DNA from: Aliivibrio_A sp016764915
Lineage (GTDB): Bacteria > Pseudomonadota > Gammaproteobacteria > Enterobacterales > Vibrionaceae
DNA: 64,000 nt
Assembly: GCA_965224595.1 (NCBI GenBank)
Contig: OZ245058.1
Location: 2,976,001-3,040,000, forward strand
Direction: 5' to 3'
A program made the translations under genes and the position numbers. Positions 55,417-63,323 of this stretch are shown here, one piece after another; position 1 is the first letter of the stretch; every line of letters begins with the position of its first letter. The notes beneath the pieces were generated by a model that had not been told where the DNA came from, searched no databases, and saw only the letters and a program-made list of their open reading frames with translations.

Positions 55417-55713
55417 TTAGTTCATGCCGTATTTTTTAAGTTTCTTACGAAGTGTACCGCGGTTGATACCCATCATAGTCGATGCGCGAGTTTGATTGCC
55501 GCGAGTGTACTGCATGATCATGTCTAGTAGTGGTTGTTCTACTTCTGCTAATACAAGCTCATATAAATCGTTAACGTCTTGGCCATTTAACTGGGCAAGA
55601 TAGCTTTTTACTGATGCTTTAACAGAGTCACGTAGTGGCTTCTGAGTAATTTGGTCTTGTGATGTAACCGTTGTTACTGTTAGTGGTTCTGAAGTCAAAT
55701 TTTGTTCGAACAT
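55417..55713 (-). CDS. fis: Nucleoid protein / transcription regulator Fis
   Basis: Fis bends DNA, activates rRNA promoters and shapes the nucleoid in fast growth. The 98-residue product (also 98 in E. coli) ends with the helix-turn-helix YTRGNQTRASTMMGINRGTL RKKLKKYGMN, which is nearly invariant, and has the N-terminal beta-hairpin region with VTTVTSQDQITQKPLRDSVK. It is 22 bp after dusB in the conserved dusB-fis operon. Likely targets include the A/T-rich upstream DNA of the three rRNA promoters in this window (inference). Confidence 0.97.
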   Translation of the reverse strand: MFEQNLTSEPLTVTTVTSQDQITQKPLRDSVKASVKSYLAQLNGQDVNDLYELVLAEVEQPLLDMIMQYTRGNQTRASTMMGINRGTLRKKLKKYGMN

Positions 55714-55735
55714 ATTCTATCTAGCTCTTAGTCAA

Positions 55736-56701
55736 TTATGCAACGTTGTCGAAATAGCTTTGTAATGCATCGAGTTGCTCTAAAGCGTTCTCAATAGCAT
55801 TGAAGCTGCGGCGGAAGTTACCCGCTTGTTCGTGCTCTTTTAAGTACCAGCCTACGTGTTTACGCGCAATGCGGGGACCCAGAAATTCACCATAAAAAAG
55901 ATGAAGTTCATGAACATGACCAAGTAAAATCGCTTTTACCTCTTCGCGAGGAAGAGCTGGCATCTTTTCACCCGTTTCTAAATAATGTTGGATCTCGTTA
56001 AAAATCCACGGCCTTCCTTGTGCCGGACGGCCAATCATCAAAGCGTCAGCACCTGTATATTCAAGTACCTTACGCGCCTTTTCCGGTGAGTCGATATCAC
56101 CGTTAGCGATCACCGGAATGGAGATGGCTTGTTTTACTGCTCTGATGCTGTCGTATTCAGCTTCACCTTTGTACATACAGGTTCTAGTGCGTCCGTGGAG
56201 CGCAAAAGCTTGTATGCCGCATTGTTCAGCCATTTTTGCTATCTGAACGCAATTCTTGTTGTCTGTATCCCAACCTGTGCGAGTTTTGAGTGTCACTGGG
56301 ACATCAACAGCATCTACTACCGCTTTTAGAATTTCTTCAACCAAATCTGGTCGCTGCAGTAGCGCTGAACCCGCTAGCTTTTTGTTTACTTTTTTTGCCG
56401 GACAACCCATGTTGATGTCGATGATTTGCGCACCTCCCTCAACACTAAATTGTGCCGCCTCAGCCATCAGCCTAGGATCTGCACCAGCGATTTGTACCGA
56501 GCGAATACCAGATTCACCTTTATGTACCATTCGATGCTGCGACTTTGATGTTTTCCAAAGTTTCGGATTTGAAGACATCATTTCGCTTACCGCCATACCT
56601 GCGCCGTAACGAAGGCACAGTTCGCGAAAAGGTCGATCAGTAACTCCAGCCATTGGAGCGACGATCAAATTGTTCTTTAATTGATAATTTCCGATTTGCA
56701 A
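55736..56701 (-). CDS. dusB: tRNA-dihydrouridine synthase B
   Basis: DusB is a flavin enzyme that reduces uridine 17 in the tRNA D loop. The 321-residue protein (E. coli 321) has the N-terminal FMN region APMAGVTDRPFRELC, the INMGCPAKKVNKKLAGSALL segment with the catalytic cysteine, LHGRTR, VIANGDI and IGRPAQGRPWIF. The start is a TTG at 56701: the nearby ATG is out of frame and no in-frame ATG lies close upstream, and no good Shine-Dalgarno is visible, so initiation should be weak. It leads the dusB-fis operon with a stringent-type promoter upstream. Confidence 0.95.
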   Translation of the reverse strand: MQIGNYQLKNNLIVAPMAGVTDRPFRELCLRYGAGMAVSEMMSSNPKLWKTSKSQHRMVHKGESGIRSVQIAGADPRLMAEAAQFSVEGGAQIIDINMGCPAKKVNKKLAGSALLQRPDLVEEILKAVVDAVDVPVTLKTRTGWDTDNKNCVQIAKMAEQCGIQAFALHGRTRTCMYKGEAEYDSIRAVKQAISIPVIANGDIDSPEKARKVLEYTGADALMIGRPAQGRPWIFNEIQHYLETGEKMPALPREEVKAILLGHVHELHLFYGEFLGPRIARKHVGWYLKEHEQAGNFRRSFNAIENALEQLDALQSYFDNVA

Positions 56702-56734
56702 AACATCTACACGATTGTTTCAGTAAGGGCGCGC

Positions 56735-56763
56735 ATTTTACGCATTTTTTAAGCAAGTGAAAA
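56735..56763 (-). promoter_or_regulatory. dusB-fis promoter
   Basis: On the minus strand TTTTCA, 17 bp and TAAAAT are followed by the very GC-rich discriminator GCGCGCCC, as at the stringently controlled E. coli fis promoter. The 162-bp gap to prmA has A/T-rich DNA and a palindrome CAATCGATTG near 56812. Confidence 0.75.
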
Positions 56764-56863
56764 GGCCAAAAATTGAGCATTTACAATTTGTTTTTAAAAA
56801 TTGCCTGTTTTTCAATCGATTGGCCGTTTTTTGTGCGAAAATATTATTTATTTTTTTGAACTG

Positions 56864-57748
56864 CTAGCACTTTTTACCAGAAATTCGGCACCACTCTTGC
56901 TGTTCCGCAATGGGATCAAGTTGGAATTGATCCGAATAGAAACCAGCGACACTTTCCGCTTGGGTATCGAGTACACCAGACATTGCTAATAAACCGGAAG
57001 GTTTGACGTGACCTTTTATGATGTCAGAAAGCTCGCGAAGTGGGGCTGCTAAGATGTTTGCAACCACCACATCAGCAACCAATCCTTCTGGTTGTTCTTG
57101 TGGTAAGAAGAGCTCAATTTGATCGGCGACACCATTACGCTCTGCATTATCTTTTGATGCCAGCAGTGCTTGCGGATCAATATCAATGCCCACGACTTTG
57201 GCTGCGCCGAGTTTAAGAGCTGCAATGGCCAAGATGCCAGAGCCACAACCAAAATCGATCACGGTTTTACCGTTTAAATCTATCGCGGAAAGCCACTCTA
57301 GGCATAAAGCAGTGGTGGCATGCGTACCCGTACCAAATGCAAGCCCAGGGTCAAGCATCACATTTACAGCATCAGGGTCAGGGATTGCTTTCCAGCTAGG
57401 ACAGATCCATAAGCGCTCACCAAACTTCATTGGGTGGAAGTTATCCATCCACTCACGTTCCCAGTCTTTATCTTCAAGCTGCTCAACTTTATAGGAAAAA
57501 TCGTGCTGCAGCAGCCCACTGTCTTTAATGATGTTGATAGCCAGATCCATGTCCATCTCCGCATCATAAAGTGCGACAATATCCGTTTCGCCCCATAAGC
57601 GTGTCTCTCCCGGTAAAGGCTCAAAGATTGGCGTATCTTTCGCATCTAAGAAAGTCACAGACAAAGCGCCTGACTCTTCCATTAACATATCGCTAATCGT
57701 TTCAGCATTTTCGGAGGTCGCATTGAGTTTTACTTGGATCCAAGGCAT
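56864..57748 (-). CDS. prmA: Ribosomal protein L11 methyltransferase PrmA
   Basis: PrmA trimethylates lysines and the N-terminus of ribosomal protein L11 using SAM. The 294-residue protein (E. coli 293) has an N-terminal substrate-recognition domain (PWIQVKLNATSENAETISDM), a linker, then the methyltransferase domain with GLAFGTGTHATTALCLEWL, motif I VIDFGCGSGILAIAALKLGA, and the active-site VVVANILAAPL. Its substrate L11 is encoded at 32314-32742. It follows accC by 119 bp, with a terminator between them. Confidence 0.96.
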   Translation of the reverse strand: MPWIQVKLNATSENAETISDMLMEESGALSVTFLDAKDTPIFEPLPGETRLWGETDIVALYDAEMDMDLAINIIKDSGLLQHDFSYKVEQLEDKDWEREWMDNFHPMKFGERLWICPSWKAIPDPDAVNVMLDPGLAFGTGTHATTALCLEWLSAIDLNGKTVIDFGCGSGILAIAALKLGAAKVVGIDIDPQALLASKDNAERNGVADQIELFLPQEQPEGLVADVVVANILAAPLRELSDIIKGHVKPSGLLAMSGVLDTQAESVAGFYSDQFQLDPIAEQQEWCRISGKKC

Positions 57749-57818
57749 GGGGGATTATCTCTGTTGGTAAAGTGGGTGTTGGATTATGGAGTGAGTTTAT
57801 CAGAAAATGGATACGAAT

Positions 57819-57848
57819 AAAAAAAGGCCACTCAAAGCGGCCCTTTTA
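57819..57848 (-). terminator. Terminator after accC
   Basis: On the minus strand GGCCGC-TTTGA-GTGGCC is followed by seven T's, 20 bp after the accC stop. Confidence 0.88.
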
Positions 57849-57867
57849 TTGAACATTTACTTAACGT

Positions 57868-59211
57868 TTACTGAATACCAAGTTTCTTCTCAAGGTAGTG
57901 GATATTGGCTCCACCATGTTGGAAGTTCTCATCGTTCATGATCGCTTGCTGAAGTGGGATATTTACGTGGATACCATCCACGATCATCTCTGCAAGGGCA
58001 TTTTTCATACGGGCAATGGCAACGTCGCGGTTTTCACCGTAAGTAATCAGTTTACCGATCATTGAGTCGTAATGAGGCGGTACGGTATAACCCGTATAAA
58101 TGTGAGATTCCCAACGAACACCTAAACCACCAGGAGCGTGGAAGCGTGTTATTTTACCTGGAGAGGGTAAAAATTTAACAGGGTCTTCTGCATTAATACG
58201 ACACTCAATAGCGTGACCGCTGAGTTTAATATCGTCTTGAGTGAATGAAAGAGGCTGACCTGCAGCGATGCGAAGTTGCTCTTTAATTAGGTCGATGCCC
58301 GTTACCATTTCAGTAATCGTGTGTTCAACCTGAATACGAGTGTTCATCTCGATGAAATAGAACTCACCGTTTTCGTATAGGAACTCAAAAGTACCAGCGC
58401 CGCGGTAGTTAATTTCAACACACGCACGACAACAGCGTTCACCGATGTATTTACGTATCTCTTCAGTAATGCCCGGAGCTGGAGCTTCTTCAACCACTTT
58501 TTGATGGCGACGCTGCATAGAACAGTCACGTTCACCCAGGTGAATCGCATTACCTTGGCCATCAGCTAAAATTTGTACTTCAATGTGACGAGGGTTTTCA
58601 AGGAATTTTTCCATGTAAACCACGTCGTTATTGAAACACGATTTTGCTTCAGCGCGAGTCATTGCAATCGCTTCTACCAAATCGCCTTCAGTACGAACCA
58701 CACGCATACCACGACCACCGCCGCCGCCAGAGGCTTTGATGATAACGGGGTAACCGATGCGTTTTGCAAACGATTTGTTTTTATCTTCATCATTGTTAAG
58801 TGGGCCATCAGAACCAGGTACACAAGGTACACCGGCTTTTTTCATTGACTGAATAGCGGACACTTTGTCACCCATAATACGGATTGTTTCCGCTTTAGGA
58901 CCAACAAAAATGAAACCTGAACGCTCAACTTGCTCGGCAAAATCAGCATTTTCAGAAAGGAAGCCGTAACCAGGGTGAATCGCAACAGCACCAGTAATTT
59001 CAGCAGCACTGATAATGCGAGGAATGTTCAGGTAGCTGTCGATGCTTCTAGCAGGACCGATACAGATGGTTTCATCAGCAAGTTTTACGTGCTTTAAATC
59101 ACGATCCGCTGTTGAGTGAACGGCAACGGTTTTGATGCCAAGCTCTTTACATGCACGCAGAATACGAAGCGCAATTTCGCCTCGGTTTGCGATGACTAAT
59201 TTATCTAACAT
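57868..59211 (-). CDS. accC: Acetyl-CoA carboxylase biotin carboxylase subunit AccC
   Basis: AccC carboxylates the biotin of AccB with ATP and bicarbonate, the first half-reaction of fatty-acid synthesis. The 447-residue protein (E. coli 449) has the N-terminal KLVIANRGEIALRILRACKE, HPGYGFLSENADFAE, the glycine-rich ATP loop KASGGGGGRGMRVV, HLGERDCSMQRRHQKVVEEA and EMNTRIQVEHTITEM with the catalytic arginine. AGAGG precedes the ATG. It is 11 bp downstream of accB. Confidence 0.97.
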   Translation of the reverse strand: MLDKLVIANRGEIALRILRACKELGIKTVAVHSTADRDLKHVKLADETICIGPARSIDSYLNIPRIISAAEITGAVAIHPGYGFLSENADFAEQVERSGFIFVGPKAETIRIMGDKVSAIQSMKKAGVPCVPGSDGPLNNDEDKNKSFAKRIGYPVIIKASGGGGGRGMRVVRTEGDLVEAIAMTRAEAKSCFNNDVVYMEKFLENPRHIEVQILADGQGNAIHLGERDCSMQRRHQKVVEEAPAPGITEEIRKYIGERCCRACVEINYRGAGTFEFLYENGEFYFIEMNTRIQVEHTITEMVTGIDLIKEQLRIAAGQPLSFTQDDIKLSGHAIECRINAEDPVKFLPSPGKITRFHAPGGLGVRWESHIYTGYTVPPHYDSMIGKLITYGENRDVAIARMKNALAEMIVDGIHVNIPLQQAIMNDENFQHGGANIHYLEKKLGIQ

Positions 59212-59222
59212 AGAAGCCTCTA

Positions 59223-59654
59223 TTACTCGATAATTACAAGAGCTTGATCAAATTCGATTGGCTGACCATCTTCAGCAAGAATGGCAGTAACAACGCCCGC
59301 TTTATCTGCTTCAATTTGGTTCATCATCTTCATCGCTTCTACGATACATAATGTATCGCCAACGTTGACAGATTGACCAACTTTAACAAAAGGTTTTGCA
59401 TCTGGGCTTGGAGCGCCGTAGTAGGTTCCAACCATTGGAGAAAGAACTTGGTGACCTGTGATAACCGGCGCCGCTTCTTCAACAGGAGCTGCAACAGGAG
59501 CTGCAACAGGCGCCGCAACAGGCACGGCAGCAATAGGTGCAACAGTAGAAGCACGACTGATTCGTACTGACTCTTCACCTTCTGAGATCTCAAGTTCAGT
59601 AATACCAGACTCTTCAACTAGCTCGATCAGTTTTTTGATTTTACGAATATCCAT
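59223..59654 (-). CDS. accB: Biotin carboxyl carrier protein AccB
   Basis: AccB carries biotin on the lysine of EAMKMMNQIEAD (about residue 109) and is the protein substrate of BirA (27332-28297). The 143-residue protein (E. coli 156) has an N-terminal dimerisation helix (MDIRKIKKLIELVEESGITE), an Ala/Pro-rich linker with VAAP repeated three times in tandem (about residues 46-57), and a C-terminal biotinyl domain (about 68-143). The linker is encoded by 12-bp near-repeats. GAGAA precedes the ATG. It lies between aroQ and accC in an operon. Confidence 0.96.
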   Translation of the reverse strand: MDIRKIKKLIELVEESGITELEISEGEESVRISRASTVAPIAAVPVAAPVAAPVAAPVEEAAPVITGHQVLSPMVGTYYGAPSPDAKPFVKVGQSVNVGDTLCIVEAMKMMNQIEADKAGVVTAILAEDGQPIEFDQALVIIE

Positions 59655-59683
59655 GATTAATTCTCTATAATTAGTTTGTTCAG

Positions 59684-60136
59684 TTAGCTGTCTGAGCGCA
59701 AACGGCGTACCGCAGCATTCAGGGCGAATTCGTATCCATCTGGTCCTAATCCGCAGATCACACCTTGTGCTTTATCAGAAAGGTAAGAGTGATGGCGAAA
59801 AGGCTCTCTTGCGTGCACATTGGATAGATGCACTTCAATAAATGGAATATCAACACCAAGCAGTGCATCACGTAGTGCAACGCTGGTGTGGGTAAAAGCA
59901 GCAGGATTGATAATAATATAATTAACTTTACCGTGTGCTGAATGAATCGCTTCAATCAGTTCGTACTCACGATTAGACTGGAGGTGGTCGAGAGTGACAC
60001 CCAGATCATCGGCTTGTTTGGACAGGTTAGAAACCAGTTGATCCAATGTTTGCTTGCCGTAATGGCCGGGTTCTCGTAATCCTAAAAGATTAAGGTTAGG
60101 TCCATTGAGTAGTAAAATTGTTAACTTAGTCGACAT
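59684..60136 (-). CDS. aroQ: Type II 3-dehydroquinate dehydratase AroQ
   Basis: AroQ dehydrates 3-dehydroquinate in the shikimate pathway. The 150-residue dodecameric type II enzyme has the signature NGPNLNLLGLREPGHYG with the lid arginine and catalytic tyrosine, INPAAFTHTSVALRDAL with conserved Asn/His residues, EVHLSNVHAREPFRHHSYLS with the catalytic histidine, and GVICGLGPDGYEFAL. It precedes accB by 29 bp, the widespread aroQ-accB-accC arrangement. No obvious Shine-Dalgarno; a TTGATT-18-TACATT candidate promoter lies upstream on the minus strand. Confidence 0.96.
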   Translation of the reverse strand: MSTKLTILLLNGPNLNLLGLREPGHYGKQTLDQLVSNLSKQADDLGVTLDHLQSNREYELIEAIHSAHGKVNYIIINPAAFTHTSVALRDALLGVDIPFIEVHLSNVHAREPFRHHSYLSDKAQGVICGLGPDGYEFALNAAVRRLRSDS

Positions 60137-60506
60137 CTTGACGCTATCTACCTATTGTTTGGTTTTAAACCCATATTTGAGTTTGTTATCAATTCTGAGT
60201 GCTAATGTATCAGATATTATTGCCAAAAATCAACTTTTAGCAGAACTTGGATACAATTAGCAACAAAGTACTGGTCTAATCAGCGAACTTGTTTGGTCTG
60301 AAAATTAAAGAAAATGAACTTTTGGTGATCAGAAAGACAGTGATAACATCATATCTATTCGGTTTGTTTGATTTTCACGCACTAATAATAGATCAAAATA
60401 GATAAGATCGGAGAATCATTCATTATCGTCATCAATTCAGATAGTGGAAGTTAGCTAAAGTTCACATAAAATCTTGGAAAAGTGTCATTTGTTGGAATTT
60501 AAAATG
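60137..60506. other. Intergenic region between aroQ and acs terminator
   Basis: A 370-bp AT-rich stretch with no gene or recognisable RNA. The aroQ promoter should lie in the left part; ATAGATCAAAATAGATAAGA near 60390 is a short direct repeat of ATAGAT with no known meaning. Confidence 0.5.
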
Positions 60507-60543
60507 AAAAAGCGCGGCTCAATGATGAGCCGCGCTTTTTTTT
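60507..60543 (-). terminator. Terminator of acs
   Basis: AAAAAGCGCGGCTC/GAGCCGCGCTTTTT with a 6-base loop and long A/T flanks on both sides, 13 bp after the acs stop. Confidence 0.93.
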
Positions 60544-60555
60544 AGAGAGAAGAGG

Positions 60556-62505
60556 TTATTTGACTGTTCTTTGCTCAGCAATCAGTTTATCAACCACACT
60601 TGGATCGGCAAGCGTTGAGGTATCCCCTAGGTTACTGGTGTCACCCGTCGCAATTTTACGCAAAATACGACGCATGATTTTTCCTGAACGTGTTTTGGGT
60701 AAAGAGTCAGTCCAGTGCAAGAAATCAGGTGTTGCAATTGGGCCAATCTCTTTACGTACCCAGTCTTTCACTTCTTTGTGCAATTCAGCACTTGGTATCT
60801 CACCGGAGTTTAGGGTGATATAGGCGTAAATCGCTTGGCCTTTAATATCATGGGGAACACCAACAATGGCGGCTTCAGCAATTTTACTAAAAGCAACCAG
60901 TGCCGATTCAACTTCAGCGGTACCTAAACGGTGGCCTGATACGTTCAATACATCATCAACACGACCAGTGATCCAGTAGTAACCATCCTCGTCACGACGA
61001 GCGCCATCACTGGTAAAGTACATGCCTTGGAAGGTTGAGAAATAAGTTTGCTCAAAACGCTCATGATCGCCATAGATAGTACGCATCTGGCCCGGCCATG
61101 AGTCAGTGATCACGAGGTTACCATCAGCGGCACCCTCAATGATATTGCCCATATTGTCAACCAGAGCGGGTTGCACACCAAAGAATGGACGCGTTGCAGA
61201 ACCTGGTTTTAAATCGGTTGCGCCAGGAAGAGGTGAAATTAAAATACCACCCGTTTCAGTCTGCCACCATGTATCAACAATTGGGCAGCGCTCATCACCG
61301 ATGGTTTTGTGGTACCACTCCCAAGCCTCTGGGTTAATGGGTTCACCCACCGAGCCCATTATTCTTAAACTGCTGCGAGACGTTCCATCAACAGCTTCGG
61401 TGCCTTTTGCCATCAGAGCGCGAATCGCAGTTGGTGCAGTATAAAGAATATTGACCTGATGTTTGTCGACTACCTCACTCATTCGGCTGGTGGCTGGGTA
61501 GTTTGGTACGCCTTCAAACATAATGGTTTTTGCACCATTAGAGAGAGGGCCATAAATCAGGTAGGTATGACCCGTGATCCAACCCACATCAGCAGTACAC
61601 CAAAAGACTTCATCTTGCTGGTAATCAAACACATATTTAAAGGTCATGGTCGCGTAAACAAGATAACCACCCGTGGTGTGCAATACGCCTTTTGGTTTAC
61701 CTGTTGATCCTGAAGTGTACAGAATGAACAATGGGTCTTCGGCATTCATCTCTTCAGGTTCACAGTTCGCAGAGGCAATGGCTGTCGCTTCATGCCACCA
61801 AACATCACGTTCGCTATACCATTCAACGTCACCACCCGTGCGTTGGTAGACCAACACTTTTTCAATGTTTTTTACATTAGGGTTAGCCAGCGCTTCATCA
61901 ACATTCTTTTTAAGAGGGACCGCTCGACCGCCACGAACTCCTTCGTCAGCAGTGATAACCACTTTTGCATCTGAATCAATAATACGGCCAGAGAGAGCTT
62001 CAGGGGAGAAGCCGCCAAAGACAACGGTGTGCACCGCGCCAATACGGGTACAAGCTAACATCGCTACGGCAGCCTCTGCGACCATTGGCATATAGATACA
62101 AACGACGTCACCTTTACGCACACCTTGGCTCTTCAGCGCATTTGAAAATTTACAGACCTGCTCGTGCAATTGATTAAAGGTGAGAGTTGAGTCGTCCTTG
62201 GGATCGTCACCTTCCCAAATAATGGCCACTTCATCACCACGTGTGGCTAAATGACGATCAATACAGTTAGCGGAAACGTTAAGTGTGCCATCTTCAAACC
62301 ATTTTATATCAACGTGACCAGTATCAAATGAGGTGTTTTTCACTTTCGTAAAAGGTTTAATCCAATCAACAATCTGTCCATGTTCGCGCCAAAACCCTTC
62401 AGGGTTAATGACAGACTGCTGGTACATTTCGCGATATTTCGCTTCATCGGCGTGTGCGTTTTCAGCAATATGTTGTTTTACCGGGTAAACATGAACTTCA
62501 CTCAT
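60556..62505 (-). CDS. acs: Acetyl-coenzyme A synthetase Acs
   Basis: Acs activates acetate to acetyl-CoA through acetyl-AMP and allows acetate scavenging. The 649-residue ANL-superfamily protein (E. coli 652) has the P-loop LYTSGSTGKPKGVLH, the aromatic DVGWITGHTYLIYGPL segment, DTWWQTETGG, and the C-terminal SLPKTRSGKIMRR with the catalytic lysine that is inactivated by acetylation in other bacteria. AAGGAGCAACAG precedes the ATG. In Vibrio it is typically clustered with the exonuclease and DUF294 genes seen here and with an acetate transporter outside the window. Confidence 0.97.
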   Translation of the reverse strand: MSEVHVYPVKQHIAENAHADEAKYREMYQQSVINPEGFWREHGQIVDWIKPFTKVKNTSFDTGHVDIKWFEDGTLNVSANCIDRHLATRGDEVAIIWEGDDPKDDSTLTFNQLHEQVCKFSNALKSQGVRKGDVVCIYMPMVAEAAVAMLACTRIGAVHTVVFGGFSPEALSGRIIDSDAKVVITADEGVRGGRAVPLKKNVDEALANPNVKNIEKVLVYQRTGGDVEWYSERDVWWHEATAIASANCEPEEMNAEDPLFILYTSGSTGKPKGVLHTTGGYLVYATMTFKYVFDYQQDEVFWCTADVGWITGHTYLIYGPLSNGAKTIMFEGVPNYPATSRMSEVVDKHQVNILYTAPTAIRALMAKGTEAVDGTSRSSLRIMGSVGEPINPEAWEWYHKTIGDERCPIVDTWWQTETGGILISPLPGATDLKPGSATRPFFGVQPALVDNMGNIIEGAADGNLVITDSWPGQMRTIYGDHERFEQTYFSTFQGMYFTSDGARRDEDGYYWITGRVDDVLNVSGHRLGTAEVESALVAFSKIAEAAIVGVPHDIKGQAIYAYITLNSGEIPSAELHKEVKDWVRKEIGPIATPDFLHWTDSLPKTRSGKIMRRILRKIATGDTSNLGDTSTLADPSVVDKLIAEQRTVK

Positions 62506-62678
62506 TCTGTTGCTCCTTGTGAATTGGGTCGTGGTCCAACTGTTATTGGCTCTAGTTTGATAACACCACTCTCTGTTAGTAAGAGATATTCGACAATTAG
62601 ACTTTAGGATGAGATGTGTATTTTTTCGCCTAACTAGGCCGAATTCCTGCAGTTTTTGAGACCTTTGTCGTTATATAT

Positions 62679-63320
62679 TTACCGTTTCTTATTGATGTGG
62701 TTAACGTTGGGAAAACTACCATGAGTTAAGCGCACATAAATAAGGGCGGCAGCGATGGCGTCTTCTAATGCGTCATGCCGTTGAGGCAAAGGGAGATCAA
62801 GATGACGGCTGATCGCTTCAATACTCAGATCAAAATAACCATTGGGCAGCAATCTCTCTAGTTTCTGATGATAGATTTGACTGACTTCAATCAGTGCATT
62901 GGGCAGTGGAAACCCCATATGCTTTTTGCTACACCTATCGAGGATCTCTTTGTCATAACGAATGTGGTAACCCACCAATGGTCTATTGCCAATGAAATCA
63001 ATTAACTGAGTAATGGCCTCTTGTTCAGAGCAACCAGAGGTAAGATCTTGATGTCTTAGTCGGTGTATGGTGACGGATTGATAGTCTAAACTTTGTGGTG
63101 CTCGTAGTGATATATGAAATGACTGGCTGGTAATAATGCGATTATTACGTATTTTAGTGGCAGCAATTGTCACTAATTCGGCACGTTTAGGATCTAAGCT
63201 GGTGGTTTCACAATCTAATGATACCAGCTCACTGCTTGTCGGTTTATCAAATAGGTGTACATAGGGAGAGTGGTTTTGTTGACACTTCCATCGCCACCAA
63301 TATCGTCTGATGAAGTTCAT
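62679..63320 (-). CDS. DnaQ-like 3'-5' exonuclease (DEDDh)
   Basis: The 213-residue protein has a short basic N-terminus and a DnaQ/RNase T exonuclease domain (about 30-205). Exo I is LVSLDCETTSLDPKRAELVT with Asp and Glu, Exo II lies in LVGYHIRYDKEILDR, and Exo III is HDALEDAIAAAL with the DEDDh histidine and aspartate. It starts 3 bp after the stop of the upstream DUF294 gene, so the pair is one operon. The gene often accompanies DUF294 proteins and acetate genes in proteobacteria, with unclear role; it is not the polymerase III epsilon subunit by length and context. Confidence 0.88.
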   Translation of the reverse strand: MNFIRRYWWRWKCQQNHSPYVHLFDKPTSSELVSLDCETTSLDPKRAELVTIAATKIRNNRIITSQSFHISLRAPQSLDYQSVTIHRLRHQDLTSGCSEQEAITQLIDFIGNRPLVGYHIRYDKEILDRCSKKHMGFPLPNALIEVSQIYHQKLERLLPNGYFDLSIEAISRHLDLPLPQRHDALEDAIAAALIYVRLTHGSFPNVNHINKKR

Positions 63321-63323
63321 GCG

